Of a stretch of DNA of 64,000 nt, positions 34,580 to 43,699 are shown in pieces (within the stretch, counting starts at the first letter, position 1; each line of letters begins with the position of its first letter). The translations under genes were made by a program, and so were the position numbers. The notes beneath the pieces were generated by a model that saw only the letters and a list, made by a program, of their open reading frames with translations, made no database searches and was not told the DNA's origin. The stretch is taken from the NCBI RefSeq assembly GCF_000024065.1, contig NC_013174.1, positions 2,108,001-2,172,000 of the forward strand. Direction: 5' to 3'. Source of the DNA: Jonesia denitrificans DSM 20603. GTDB lineage: Bacteria > Actinomycetota > Actinomycetes > Actinomycetales > Cellulomonadaceae.

Positions 34580-35854
34580 TTAGCGCAACCCGAGTTTTGA
34601 GGAGCATGCGGGCCATTGTCCCCAGCCTGAGCGGGCTTGGAGGATTTTGGCGCGTTTGGTTTGTTCTGCTGCCGATGCGTCGCTGGGAAGTCCGGTTCCG
34701 CCTACTGCTTTCCAGGTGGGAAGCGAGAATTGGTACATCCCGTAGTAGCCGTTGCCAGTGTTGGTGGCTGGGTTACCTCCAGATTCGCATTGGGCGAGTT
34801 TCGCCCAGACGTCACCGGATGCGGCGCTGGTGGACCCTGATGAGCTTGAGGACCCTGACGAGTTCGAGGATGAGCTTGAGGACCCTGACGAGTTCGAGGA
34901 TGAGCTTGACGATGTGCGGGCCGGTGCCGGCACGGGCGCTGGACGTTCCTTGGTTCCGACCACGATGACCCGGTCAACGGGTTTCCTGTCCACCTCGTCG
35001 TAGATTTTTTCTTGTGATTCTACGACACCATCAACTGTGGTCACCTCGTATTTGCGCACGCGTAGGCCCTTCTTCCCTTCAGTTTTCACCACTTGGGGAA
35101 GGTCTTTGTAGCGTGAGGAGTCTTTTTTGGTGACTGTGTCGAAGTCGATGTGGTTCTTTTTGACTTTGGTGTCAGTCTCTACGCGTTGCACGACGATGGA
35201 GACAACACCGTCAGGGGTTGCGCCTTCGCGGGCGACGTCTATTGCTGTGTCGGTTGCGTCGTCGTTGGTGGTGTCGTCGGTGACTGAGGTGGTTCCGGCC
35301 GGTAGTTGGCGGATGGAGACTCGGTCATCCTCGTCAACCTCGATGTCGTGTTCGGCGAGGAATTCGGACACAAGGGCGTGGCCACCGTTGTCGGTGGTGA
35401 TGTTTTCTCCGTCGACGATGATGGCTACGGGGCCGTCGTGGTCGAGGCGCAGGCCCACATCGAGGCGTTCGTCCGAACGGGATGCGACAAGTGACACGTC
35501 GTCGCCACGCAGCGCGTAGGCGGTGAGGAGTTCGTTGGCGTCAAGCGCCGTGGTGGTGATGGTGATTTCTTCACCGTTGTTGTCGAGGGTCACTTCGCGT
35601 TCGTAGCGCACGGTGACGGTGTCACCTTCTGACAGTGACTGGGTGGTTGCTGGTGCGACTACGTCACCCTCGTCGAGGGTGATTCCTTCGTTGTTGAGGA
35701 GGCTGTCCACGGATCCAGCGAACGTGGTGATGGTTTCGACGTTGCCGTCGACATCCAGTGTGATCGTTTTGTGAGCTGATGCGTACACGGCGCCACCGGC
35801 GACAAGTGCAGCGGTGAGGGCACCTGTTGAGGCGAGGGCTACTGTTTTCTTCAC
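34580..35854 (-). CDS. rpfB: Resuscitation-promoting factor RpfB (DUF348, G5 and RPF domains)
   Basis: 424-residue secreted or membrane-anchored muralytic enzyme. The start GTG at 35854 (VKKTVALAS) is preferred for GGAAC upstream and because a hydrophobic anchor follows at once. Three DUF348 repeats are visible (starting near ITLDVDGNVETITT, VTLDNNGEEITITT, VAIIVDGENITTDN), then a G5 domain (VVKTEGKKGLRVRKYEVTTVDGVVES), a long Ser/Asn-rich linker, and the C-terminal RPF lysozyme-like domain with WAKLAQCESGGNP (catalytic Glu), GYYGMYQFSLPTWKAVGG and SGWGQWPAC. This is the M. tuberculosis RpfB layout. Gene order tatD-rpfB-ksgA-ispE is conserved, here with two related genes inserted. Confidence 0.94.
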   Translation of the reverse strand: MKKTVALASTGALTAALVAGGAVYASAHKTITLDVDGNVETITTFAGSVDSLLNNEGITLDEGDVVAPATTQSLSEGDTVTVRYEREVTLDNNGEEITITTTALDANELLTAYALRGDDVSLVASRSDERLDVGLRLDHDGPVAIIVDGENITTDNGGHALVSEFLAEHDIEVDEDDRVSIRQLPAGTTSVTDDTTNDDATDTAIDVAREGATPDGVVSIVVQRVETDTKVKKNHIDFDTVTKKDSSRYKDLPQVVKTEGKKGLRVRKYEVTTVDGVVESQEKIYDEVDRKPVDRVIVVGTKERPAPVPAPARTSSSSSSNSSGSSSSSSNSSGSSSSSGSTSAASGDVWAKLAQCESGGNPATNTGNGYYGMYQFSLPTWKAVGGTGLPSDASAAEQTKRAKILQARSGWGQWPACSSKLGLR

Positions 35855-36222
35855 TGGGTTCCAGACGTGGTCGTGTCCGGGCACGTCCGTAGAACGCACG
35901 GGTTCTCACCGTTCCCACGATGGGCTCGAAACTGTCCAGGTGTCGCGAGCGCATCAGCCGTGCATGGCCGGTGTGGGTGTTCTAGGGCCGATCCGGCGGT
36001 CCGATTCACGACCGTAACCTATTCGTGATCCCGCGCGCTAGATTTTGATTGCGCAAAGACGGTCAAAGAAGTGCAAAGTTTTCCTGCTGGTCAGCGTGTT
36101 TCCGCGGATTGTCTGATGGGTCACGGCACCCATTTTTCAGCCACAAGCGCACAGCTCACCACGGGATGAACGCACCATAAGCCGTTTCCCTCCCCTGCAC
36201 GTTCGATCAGCAGAACCGGTGG
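35855..36222. other. rpfB upstream region with hairpin and possible promoter
   Basis: 368 bases without a gene. On the minus strand a small hairpin ATGGGT/ACCCAT (36116-36133) may end the preceding gene. TTGACC (36066-36061) is followed 17 bases later by ATCTAG, a weak promoter match. An inverted repeat GATTCACGA/TCGTGATC (36003-36011 and 36023-36030) lies further downstream and could be an operator or leader structure. No riboswitch consensus was recognised. Confidence 0.45.
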
Positions 36223-37512
36223 TTAATACCAATTATTCTTTTGGAAAAACGCCCACGCGTCACACGGGGTGTCGTACCTCCACTCGATGTAATTCAGTCC
36301 CCAGGTGATTTGGGTGCGCGCGTTCCACCGCCAGTCTGCCCCTGCTTCCGCGAGCCGCTCTGCAGGGTATGCCTGAGGGAGGCCGTACGCACCAGACGAC
36401 GGGTTTTCTGCTGTCACCCGCCAGGAAGACTCTTTCATCCAATGCTTGTTCAGACACTGGTACTCAGCTTCGCTCCACCCTCGGGCAAGAACCATCTGTC
36501 GGGCAATGGCTCGCGCCTCGTTCGGAGTCGCCACAACCGGTGTGGGCGTGGGGTCTGGGCTTGGCTGAGGAGTAGGCGTTGGCTGAGAGGTCGTGGGCGA
36601 TGGCGCAGGTGTCGGAGTAGGTGTGGCAGTCGGCGTTGGTGTCGGTGCCTGCGTCGCTTCACCACCAATCACCTCCTCATTCGCTCCCACCCCGCCCGAC
36701 GGTGCCCCGCCACCGGCGGATACACCGCGGTCCACCTGGCTCCCACCGCCGTTACTGACCTCACCACTGAGCGTGTCCGTCGGCGGTGTGGAGGTACCGG
36801 TCGCACTATCCGCGGGTGGCGCATCGACAGTGAGCCGGTCAAGAGGTTCAGACACGGTCACGTACGTACGCGGGTCGTGTCGGGTCACCACAACGGTCAA
36901 CACGTGCCGGGCAACCATGTCCCCCGCACTGGTGCCATCGGTCAAGGGCAACCAGTGCACACTCACCGAATCAGACGGGTTCAGGTCGACTCCCAGATTG
37001 TCAAGAAGCTCCTGAAGGGTGGGGGCAGGATCACGAACCACGCTTTCAACACCGTCAGCAAGAACTTTCACCGTGTCACCGTCCGTCAGGCGCAACGTCA
37101 ACGATGTGGCAGCTTGCCCCAACGGGAGGCGGGCAATAATTCCCGCAGACGCGGAACTGTCCGGAAACGACTGAAGAAGTTCACTCGCGGTCGTCGCGTG
37201 GGTCGTATACGCGTAAGGGGTGTGGTTGACCATGAGGGTGACCGTGGTGGCATGTCGCACCGTCACATACTGACCGGAACCCAACGGTGTCGTGGGCTCG
37301 GGGACCACAACGTCGGCGAGGCCCACCTCGATGTGTTCCTGAGCTAACAAGTCAGCGACCGTCGACGCGCGCGTACTGATCTGGGTCGCCACCCCCTGCA
37401 CATCAAGGGTCACTTGGCGTTCTTCGGGCAGGGTTACAAAGAGCGCCCCGGCAACAAGCGCACCGGTAAGGAGGAAACTGAGGACAAGGAGGGCGGTTTT
37501 CGCGGCTGTCAT
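36223..37512 (-). CDS. DUF348-containing lysozyme-like cell-wall hydrolase
   Basis: 429 residues from ATG 37512, preceded by AAGGT; an in-frame GTG at 37581 would add 23 residues. A membrane anchor (TALLVLSFLLTGALVAGALF) is followed by three DUF348-type repeats (VTLDVQGVATQISTRAST, VTLMVNHTPYAYTTHATT, VKVLADGVESVVRDPAPT). A long Thr/Pro/Gly-rich linker comes next, with no G5 domain. The C-terminal transglycosylase-like domain has EARAIARQMV, CLNKHWMKESSWRVTAENPSSGAYGLPQAYP and INWGLNYI-like ITWGLNYIEWRY. The Glu of MKES is the likely catalytic acid. It ends in NNWY like its neighbour's RGWY, so the two are related. Expected on the cell surface, cutting peptidoglycan. Confidence 0.87.
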   Translation of the reverse strand: MTAAKTALLVLSFLLTGALVAGALFVTLPEERQVTLDVQGVATQISTRASTVADLLAQEHIEVGLADVVVPEPTTPLGSGQYVTVRHATTVTLMVNHTPYAYTTHATTASELLQSFPDSSASAGIIARLPLGQAATSLTLRLTDGDTVKVLADGVESVVRDPAPTLQELLDNLGVDLNPSDSVSVHWLPLTDGTSAGDMVARHVLTVVVTRHDPRTYVTVSEPLDRLTVDAPPADSATGTSTPPTDTLSGEVSNGGGSQVDRGVSAGGGAPSGGVGANEEVIGGEATQAPTPTPTATPTPTPAPSPTTSQPTPTPQPSPDPTPTPVVATPNEARAIARQMVLARGWSEAEYQCLNKHWMKESSWRVTAENPSSGAYGLPQAYPAERLAEAGADWRWNARTQITWGLNYIEWRYDTPCDAWAFFQKNNWY

Positions 37513-37608
37513 CGTACCTTGGGGGGTGGGGGGTGATACTGCGACTTTACGATGCGCCACCCCGTTCACCTGGGCACCCACCTGCGCGTGTTGCAGATGC
37601 GGCAGCGA

Positions 37609-38778
37609 TTAATACCAGCCGCGCGCTTGCGAGTGCGACCACGCACCGCACGGGGTGCCATAACGACCCTGAATGTACCCTAAGCCCCAGGTTATTTGGG
37701 TACGTGCGTTGGTGCGCCAGTCCGCTCCCGCAGATGCCATTTTAGAGCCGGGCAATGCCTGCGGGATACCGTAGGCACTCGATGACGGGTTTGCCGCAGT
37801 GACGCGCCAGTTACTTTCCTTGTGCCACAGGCTTTCCAAGCAGGTCCACTGGCTGGAGTCCCACCCTTTGTCGGCGACCATCGCTTTCGCAATCGCTTTT
37901 GCTTCGCTTGGGCTGACCACTGAGGTTGCCGGGTTGGACACATCCATTGTGCCAATAGCAATGATTTCGTCGCGCGGTTCCACAAGAACAGAGCGGGTAA
38001 TGACTCGGCGCTCTGCCTCTTCACCATTCAGCAGAGACACCGAATACGTGGTGACAGCTTCCCCAACTCGACCTTTTTGCACGACGACTTTCTCACCTTT
38101 GGGGATTGAAGAATCTTCCCGCTCCACGGTGTCGTACTTGAGGGTCTCTTTGATGGTGTCAGCGCCGGTGGAGGCCCGCGCAATCGTGATCGTCATGTCG
38201 TCACCCAGGTGCTCGTCAAGCCCGGGGTCAACCGAGTCACCTTCTTGGAGGACAACACCCATGTCCAAGAGCAGGTCACGCACAGTCCCCAGTGACGTGA
38301 CATGGTCAATTTCTTGCCCATCAATGAGGACACTCACGTCTTTGACAGTGGAAATACGCAAAATGTCGCGCCCCACTGAATCCCCACGAGACGCCGACAC
38401 TTCAGCGCCACTCGCACGTGCACCTAGTTCTTCAAGTACCTCACCCACAGTCAACGCCGTGGACGTCAGCACCTGCTGTTCGCCATCAATTTCTAGGTGG
38501 ATCTGTTTTGCGGTGCGGACCACCACCCGGTCACCGCGCCCGACCGGCGCCCCCAGGGCCGGATACACGTGATCCTGATCGGTGACAGTCAGATCCTGCG
38601 CAGCGAGCGCATCGGCAACAGTACGGCCAAAAAATGCAGCCTCATACACCATTCCGTTGTAATCCAAGACAAACGGGCGCTGGTAGTAGGTGTACGCGGT
38701 GGCTGTCACCGCAACCATCACCATGATGAGAGCACGCGCAACGAACCGCACAACACGGTTGTCAGGTAAGACACGCAT
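37609..38778 (-). CDS. DUF348/G5 lysozyme-like cell-wall hydrolase
   Basis: 389 residues from ATG 38778, which has GGGAG four bases upstream. An N-terminal membrane segment (ALIMVMVAVTATAYTYY), three DUF348 repeats (FVLDYNGMVYEAAFFGRT, IHLEIDGEQQVLTSTALT, VSVLIDGQEIDHVTSLGT) and a G5 domain (VVVQKGRVGEAVTTYSVSLLNGE) precede a C-terminal lysozyme-like domain with EAKAIAKAMV, LWHKESNWRVTAANPSSSAYGIPQALPG and ITWGLGYIQGRYG. Unlike RpfB, the catalytic domain is the SLT-like type found in many actinobacterial G5 proteins. It lies between tatD and the related gene on the same strand. Confidence 0.88.
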   Translation of the reverse strand: MRVLPDNRVVRFVARALIMVMVAVTATAYTYYQRPFVLDYNGMVYEAAFFGRTVADALAAQDLTVTDQDHVYPALGAPVGRGDRVVVRTAKQIHLEIDGEQQVLTSTALTVGEVLEELGARASGAEVSASRGDSVGRDILRISTVKDVSVLIDGQEIDHVTSLGTVRDLLLDMGVVLQEGDSVDPGLDEHLGDDMTITIARASTGADTIKETLKYDTVEREDSSIPKGEKVVVQKGRVGEAVTTYSVSLLNGEEAERRVITRSVLVEPRDEIIAIGTMDVSNPATSVVSPSEAKAIAKAMVADKGWDSSQWTCLESLWHKESNWRVTAANPSSSAYGIPQALPGSKMASAGADWRTNARTQITWGLGYIQGRYGTPCGAWSHSQARGWY

Positions 38779-38874
38779 GCTTCTCCCACAGTGATTGGCG
38801 GACACTCACGTCTAAAGATACTGGGAGAACGCCGCCAGGTCACGACCATGTTCGCGATCACAGGGGTGGTGAAG

Positions 38875-39786
38875 TCACCACCGCCCATACACCTCAACCG
38901 TGGTGCGTTCGATACGTGCACACGCCTGCTCAAGGGTGAGCCCACATTCGGCGGCAATCGTGGCCATCGTGTGCGGGATGAGGTAGGGGGCGTTAGGTCG
39001 CCCCCGGTATGGGTGTGGGGTGAGGTAGGGGGCGTCAGTTTCCACCATGATGTGATCGGTGGGAATGACACGTAACGCCTCACGCAACCCCGTGTTGGCG
39101 GTGAAGGTTACTGGTCCTGCGAACGACAAATACCAGCCTTGCTCTGCCGCAACCTGCGCCATGGCAGCGTCCCCCGAGTAGCAGTGGAACACAGTCCGCT
39201 GTGGTGCGCCGTCGGCGAGGAGGATCTCGATGACGTCCTCGTGGGCGTCCCGGTCATGGATTTGTAAGGCAAGGTTGAGTTCTTTCGCGATCGCAATGTG
39301 GTCGCGAAATGCTTGACGTTGGGTGGCAATCCCATGGGGGCCAGACCGAAAGTAGTCCAACCCTGTTTCCCCAATGGCACGGATCTGGTCGTGCGCGGCT
39401 GCAAGGTCCGCTACGGTAGCGATCGCGTCGGCCAGGCTTGTGGAGTGCCGGTCGCTGTAGTGCGGGTCCAGACCGTCCGGGCCTGGGTCGGCGGTGTGCG
39501 CGTGGAGGGGGGTTTCGTTGGGGTGAATAGCCAGCGCCCCAAGAAGCTCTGGATGGGCGGCAGTCAACGCAACCGTGGGGGCTAGTGCGTCAAGGTCACA
39601 CCCCACCTCAATCATGCGCGTCACGCCTACAGAAACCGCAGCGTCAATGTACCCACGAATCCCGTGATCTGGTGCTTCACTGGTGGTGATGTGGGAAATT
39701 GATTGCAGATGCGTGTGATTGTCAATAACGGGATGTGGCAGCGGTGTGGGTGGTGGCGGCCAGGAACGGTCACGTGTTTTCGCCAC
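38875..39786 (-). CDS. tatD: TatD-family metal-dependent DNase
   Basis: 303 residues from GTG 39786, chosen because actinobacterial TatD proteins begin at this KTRDRSWPP.P region; a GTG at 39834 is possible. A TIM-barrel hydrolase with metal ligands in VIDNHTHLQ, GETGLDYF, HDRDAHEDV, HCYSG and ETDAPYLTP. TatD enzymes are 3'-5' DNases with roles in repair or DNA degradation. It lies 54 bases downstream of metG on the same strand, the usual order. Confidence 0.93.
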   Translation of the reverse strand: MAKTRDRSWPPPPTPLPHPVIDNHTHLQSISHITTSEAPDHGIRGYIDAAVSVGVTRMIEVGCDLDALAPTVALTAAHPELLGALAIHPNETPLHAHTADPGPDGLDPHYSDRHSTSLADAIATVADLAAAHDQIRAIGETGLDYFRSGPHGIATQRQAFRDHIAIAKELNLALQIHDRDAHEDVIEILLADGAPQRTVFHCYSGDAAMAQVAAEQGWYLSFAGPVTFTANTGLREALRVIPTDHIMVETDAPYLTPHPYRGRPNAPYLIPHTMATIAAECGLTLEQACARIERTTVEVYGRW

Positions 39787-39839
39787 GGGAACTCTTTTCG
39801 TGGGTGTGGTGGGAGACGCACAGGCGCCTCCCACCGCGG

Positions 39840-41456
39840 TTACTTCGAGGTGGTATCAGGGTCTTCAAGACGGGGGAACAGTACCGTCCCTTTGGTGATG
39901 GTTGTCCCCACGGGTAGTTGCCCGAAGCGGGCTGCATCCGAGGTGGGTTGCGCATCGAGGGCACCAAGGTGTTCTTCTGCTCCGAGTGATTCCCACAGCT
40001 TGCTGGCAGCTTGTGGCATCACTGGGTTGAGGAGGACCGCGAGCGCGCGGAGCCCTTCGGCTGCTGTCACAAGGATCGTAGCGAGTCGTCCGCCGGGTCT
40101 GGTCTGCTCCGGGTCTTTGGCGACTTTCCAGGGTTCTTGTTCGGTGATGTACATGTTGAGTGCATCAACGAGGGTCCACACTGCTTCGATGGCACGGGTG
40201 GGTGAGATGGCGTCGATTGCTGCTTCTGCGTTCGTGACGGCTGTTGCCGCGACCTGGTGGACGTGATGTTCGGCGTCGGTGAGGTCACCTACTTGAGGCA
40301 GTGTGCCGTCGAAGTATTTGTTGACCATGGCTGCGAGCCGGGAGGCGAGGTTTCCCCACCCGTTGGCGAGAGCGGCGTTGTATTGGGCGGACATGTCTTC
40401 CCAGGAGAAGGATCCGTCTTGCCCAAAGGAGATGGCGCGCATGAAGTAGTAGCGGAAAGCGTCTGACCCGAAGTGGTCGATGATGTCGGAGGGGGCGATT
40501 CCGGTGAGTTTGGATTTACTCATTTTTTCGCCGCCGACAAGAAGCCACCCATGGGCAAAGACCGTTGTGGGCAGGGGAAGCCCTGCTGCCATGAGCATGG
40601 CTGGCCAAATCACGGCGTGGAACCGCAAAATGTCTTTGCCAACGAGGTGGACTGAGGCTGGCCAGAACTTGTCGAAGCGTTCTTGAGCTGTGGGGTCATC
40701 GGATCCCCAGCCAAGGGCCGTGATGTAGTTGAGGAGCGCGTCGAACCACACGTACATGACGTGGGTGGGGTCCCAGGGTACGGGGACTCCCCAGTCGAAG
40801 GTGGACCGTGAGATGGAGAGGTCCTGGAGTCCTTGTTTGACGAATCCGATGACTTCGTTGCGCGCGGACGCGGGTTGGACAAATTCGGGGTGTTCTTCGT
40901 AGAGGGCGAGGAGTTTCTCACCGTACTGTGACAGGTTGAAGAACCAGTTTTGTTCCGCGAGCATTTCCACGGGTCGCCCGTGCAGTGGGCACAGTTTTTG
41001 TCCGTCAAATTCCCCGGTTCCGTCGAGCAGTTCGCTGGGGAGTTTGTATTCTTCGCAGCCGACACAGTAGGGGCCTTCATAGGACCCTTGGTAGATGTCC
41101 CCTTGGTCGTGGAGTTGGCTGATGAATTTTTGTACAGCCCGCTCGTGGCGTTGTTCAGTTGTGCGAATGAAGTCGTCATTGCGAGCATCAATGGTGTCGA
41201 GTACGGGAAGCCAGGACTCTTTGACAAGTTTGTCTGCCCACTGTTGGGGGGTGACACCGTTGGCGTGCGCGGTGCGCATGACCTTTTCCCCGTGTTCATC
41301 AGTTCCGGTGAGGAACCATACGTCATGTTGCCGTTGCCGGTGCCACCGGGTGAGGACGTCTGCAGCAACAGTGGTGTAGGCGTGCCCGATATGGGGGGCG
41401 TCGTTGACGTAGTAGATCGGGGTGGTGAGGTAGAACGGTGTCAGTTCAGTGGCCAT
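39840..41456 (-). CDS. metG: Methionyl-tRNA synthetase
   Basis: 538-residue class I synthetase charging tRNA-Met. It has the HIGH motif PHIGHAYTT (21-29), the CP/zinc region CVGCEEYKL...LCPLHGRP with Cys/His residues only partly matching a zinc knuckle, the KMSKS motif GGEKMSKSKLTG and an anticodon-binding helical domain. There is no C-terminal EMAP-like extension, the short form usual in Actinomycetota. It starts 4 bases after the stop of the upstream lipoprotein gene, suggesting co-transcription. Confidence 0.95.
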   Translation of the reverse strand: MATELTPFYLTTPIYYVNDAPHIGHAYTTVAADVLTRWHRQRQHDVWFLTGTDEHGEKVMRTAHANGVTPQQWADKLVKESWLPVLDTIDARNDDFIRTTEQRHERAVQKFISQLHDQGDIYQGSYEGPYCVGCEEYKLPSELLDGTGEFDGQKLCPLHGRPVEMLAEQNWFFNLSQYGEKLLALYEEHPEFVQPASARNEVIGFVKQGLQDLSISRSTFDWGVPVPWDPTHVMYVWFDALLNYITALGWGSDDPTAQERFDKFWPASVHLVGKDILRFHAVIWPAMLMAAGLPLPTTVFAHGWLLVGGEKMSKSKLTGIAPSDIIDHFGSDAFRYYFMRAISFGQDGSFSWEDMSAQYNAALANGWGNLASRLAAMVNKYFDGTLPQVGDLTDAEHHVHQVAATAVTNAEAAIDAISPTRAIEAVWTLVDALNMYITEQEPWKVAKDPEQTRPGGRLATILVTAAEGLRALAVLLNPVMPQAASKLWESLGAEEHLGALDAQPTSDAARFGQLPVGTTITKGTVLFPRLEDPDTTSK

Positions 41457-41460
41457 GGGC

Positions 41461-42954
41461 TTATTCTATGGGTTCTGTTGTTGTGGTGGTGTCGGTGTCC
41501 GGGGTCAGCGTCATCGTGATGACCTGGGGTGTGGTGCTGTCCGGGGGGATGCCTGCAAGGTCATGGGGGGCGGTGGCTCCGCCAGGTGGGGGTGATGCTG
41601 TGGAACTGACAACAGTGAGTGTGGAGTTGGTTGCGTCGAGGTGCGCATCGATGAGCGGGCCGTATTGTCCGGTGAGTAATGGTTGCGCAGTCAGTTGCGT
41701 GGCCGCAACATCGTCAGGGAGGGGAATCCACCAGGCACGTTCACTCACCGACCCGCACACGACAACGGCCCGGTCACCCGCGCTGAGACACTGGGGATCA
41801 CCCACTGTTTGCTTGGTGGCGGACCACGGCCATTGCACTAGTGGTGGGGAAAATGTTGCTCCCTGGGGTAACGTCAGGCCGCCGTCTGTGGTAGCCAGGT
41901 CAAGGTCGTTCACATCAATGGGAGTGTCTCCCTCTTCCCAGGGCCACCCATAGTTGGCACCAGCGTTAATGAGGTTGAGTTCATCAGCGTGGTGACCACC
42001 TTGTTCCACCGCGTACATGCGCCCGTTGCTGGCCCAGTCGATAGCGGTGACGTTGTGATGCCCCGCAGACCACAGGGGTGAATCTGGTAGTGGGTTAGTG
42101 GCTGGGATCTGCCCATCGCGGCGGTAGCGCAGGATTTTCCCTTCGAGTGCGGTGAGTTCTTGAGCACGGGCTGGTGCGCCAGCATCGCCTACTGAGACGT
42201 AGAGGAACCCATCGGGGCCAACCCCCAGGGCCCCACCGTTGATGCCTTGCCCGGCAGGGAGCGCGGCAATCAGCGGGATCGCGTCAGTGACCACAGGTGG
42301 TGTGGATCTCAGGTCCAGGGTGAACCTGGTGACAGTGGTTGTGGCACCGGTCGTCCATGACACGTAGGCGACGACAGGTTGCTCACTGTCGCCGTCCGCA
42401 CCTGGCTCACCGGCCGCAACAATGAGGTCAAGCACCTGCGCGACGTCGCCTGCTGACAGGGCAGGTTCACCCTCGGAGGGGTCGTCTCCTTGCTCGTTGG
42501 TGTCACCGTCAGTTGAGGTGTCTGTGTTGGCTTCATCGTCGGCGTCGGCAGCGCGCTGCGCCTGCGCGATTGCAGCACGCGCATCGGCAAGTGCCTGCGG
42601 GATGGGGCTGGTATTGGCGCCAGGCAGGGCACGGGTTTGTCCGTTACCCAGGTGCCACAATCGCCCATCCTCATCAATCATCAGGAGGGTTCCATCAGGC
42701 AGCACATCAGTCGCGACGACCGCTTCTGACAGCGGGGTTGCGGCAACGTCACTCGCAGTCACGGTCACTGGCACTGGCGGGAGTTGTGCGGCGGTGTCGG
42801 TTGGGTCGGGTGTGCTCACAGTCGCACTTGTTGACGCCGGTGCGCGGGTTGGTTGCGGTGACGGCGCCACCTGGTCACCAGAACACCCAGCAAGCATCGT
42901 CGCCACAACAATGACCCCTGCGATCGTGGACCTCCACCTCACCTGTTGAACCAT
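41461..42954 (-). CDS. Lipoprotein of the glucose/sorbosone dehydrogenase-like beta-propeller family
   Basis: 497 residues. The lipobox is MLAGCSG (Cys about 24), followed by a Pro/Ser/Thr linker. The propeller blades carry family marks: DVLPDGTLLMIDEDGRL, GLGVGPDGFLYVSVGDAG-like ALGVGPDGFLYVSVGDAG, LEGKILRYRRDGQIP, GHHNVTAIDWASNGRMYAVEQG and LNLINAGANYGWPWEEG. Such proteins oxidise sugars with PQQ or serve unknown surface roles. An insert of about 60 acidic residues (about 130-190, DDEANTDTSTDGDTNEQGDD) interrupts an early blade, which is unusual. Co-oriented with metG and only 4 bases away. Enzymatic activity cannot be judged. Confidence 0.8.
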   Translation of the reverse strand: MVQQVRWRSTIAGVIVVATMLAGCSGDQVAPSPQPTRAPASTSATVSTPDPTDTAAQLPPVPVTVTASDVAATPLSEAVVATDVLPDGTLLMIDEDGRLWHLGNGQTRALPGANTSPIPQALADARAAIAQAQRAADADDEANTDTSTDGDTNEQGDDPSEGEPALSAGDVAQVLDLIVAAGEPGADGDSEQPVVAYVSWTTGATTTVTRFTLDLRSTPPVVTDAIPLIAALPAGQGINGGALGVGPDGFLYVSVGDAGAPARAQELTALEGKILRYRRDGQIPATNPLPDSPLWSAGHHNVTAIDWASNGRMYAVEQGGHHADELNLINAGANYGWPWEEGDTPIDVNDLDLATTDGGLTLPQGATFSPPLVQWPWSATKQTVGDPQCLSAGDRAVVVCGSVSERAWWIPLPDDVAATQLTAQPLLTGQYGPLIDAHLDATNSTLTVVSSTASPPPGGATAPHDLAGIPPDSTTPQVITMTLTPDTDTTTTTEPIE

Positions 42955-43070
42955 GACTTAACCCTACAAGCGCGCGGGGTGCACTGTCCGGATGGACACA
43001 ACACCCACCCCCAGCTGTCATCACCGATACGCGCTAGCGGTAACGACAGCGTGTTCGGTAGGTTGGGGGT

Positions 43071-43655
43071 ATGGCTGATGAACTGCGTCGCGCTTTGCTT
43101 GTTGTTGATGTGCAACCCACTTTTTGTGAAGGTGGGGCGCTGGGTGTTGTTGGGGGCAACGCGGTTGCCCACCGCATCGCTGATTTTGTTACCCAACACC
43201 GCGATGAGTACGCCCTGGTGGCAACCACCCAAGATTGGCACATTGACCCAGGTGAACACTTCTCTGACACCCCAGATTTTGTTGACTCCTGGCCACCGCA
43301 CGGGGTCGCCGGGACCGCTGAAGCCGAGTTACACCCAGCATTGGCGTCCCTGGCACCCACGGTCAGTGTGAAGAAGGGACAGTATGCGGCCGCCTACTCG
43401 GGATTTGAGGGCACCACACCAGACGGTGTCTCCCTTCGCGACGCCCTGACAGAACATGGCATCACACACGTTGATGTTGTCGGAATCGCCGAATCACACT
43501 GTGTGAAAGCAACCGCCATTGACGCACATGACGCAGGATTCACTACCCGCGTTTTTACTGACCTGACAGTTCCGGTCACCGAAGATCAAGGCGTCGCGGC
43601 GCGCGTAACCATGTCAGAACACGGTGTGGAACTTGTTCAGGCCACGCCAGTGTGA
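43071..43655 (+). CDS. pncA: Nicotinamidase PncA
   Basis: 194-residue cytoplasmic amidohydrolase converting nicotinamide to nicotinate for NAD salvage. The catalytic triad is visible: Asp in LLVVDVQPTFCEGG, Lys in VSVKKGQY, and Cys in ESHCVKAT. Metal-binding residues lie in TTQDWHIDPGEHF. The cis-peptide VGIAES precedes the cysteine. Starts at ATG 43071 after GGGGGT. Divergent from the dehydrogenase-like lipoprotein gene. Confidence 0.92.
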   Translation: MADELRRALLVVDVQPTFCEGGALGVVGGNAVAHRIADFVTQHRDEYALVATTQDWHIDPGEHFSDTPDFVDSWPPHGVAGTAEAELHPALASLAPTVSVKKGQYAAAYSGFEGTTPDGVSLRDALTEHGITHVDVVGIAESHCVKATAIDAHDAGFTTRVFTDLTVPVTEDQGVAARVTMSEHGVELVQATPV

Positions 43656-43699
43656 CGTGTTCACCACCCCACCTGCCGTCAATCCGCGGTGACAAACCC

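Noticed and set aside
34873-34930. Tandem AGCTTGAGGACCCTGACGAG-like repeats that might suggest a CRISPR or control repeat
   Set aside because: They encode the Ser/Asn-rich linker of RpfB (repeated SSSNSSGSSS), a coding low-complexity repeat.
35855-36222. Possible ydaO-type (c-di-AMP) riboswitch before rpfB
   Set aside because: Such riboswitches precede rpf genes in some Actinomycetota, but the consensus segments are not visible; only a small hairpin and an inverted repeat are.
36241-37347. 368-codon plus-strand ORF opposite the DUF348 hydrolase gene
   Set aside because: Arg/His-rich antisense shadow; the minus strand encodes a clear multidomain protein.
40950-41519. 189-codon plus-strand ORF opposite metG
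   Set aside because: Antisense shadow of the synthetase gene; no ribosome site or family.
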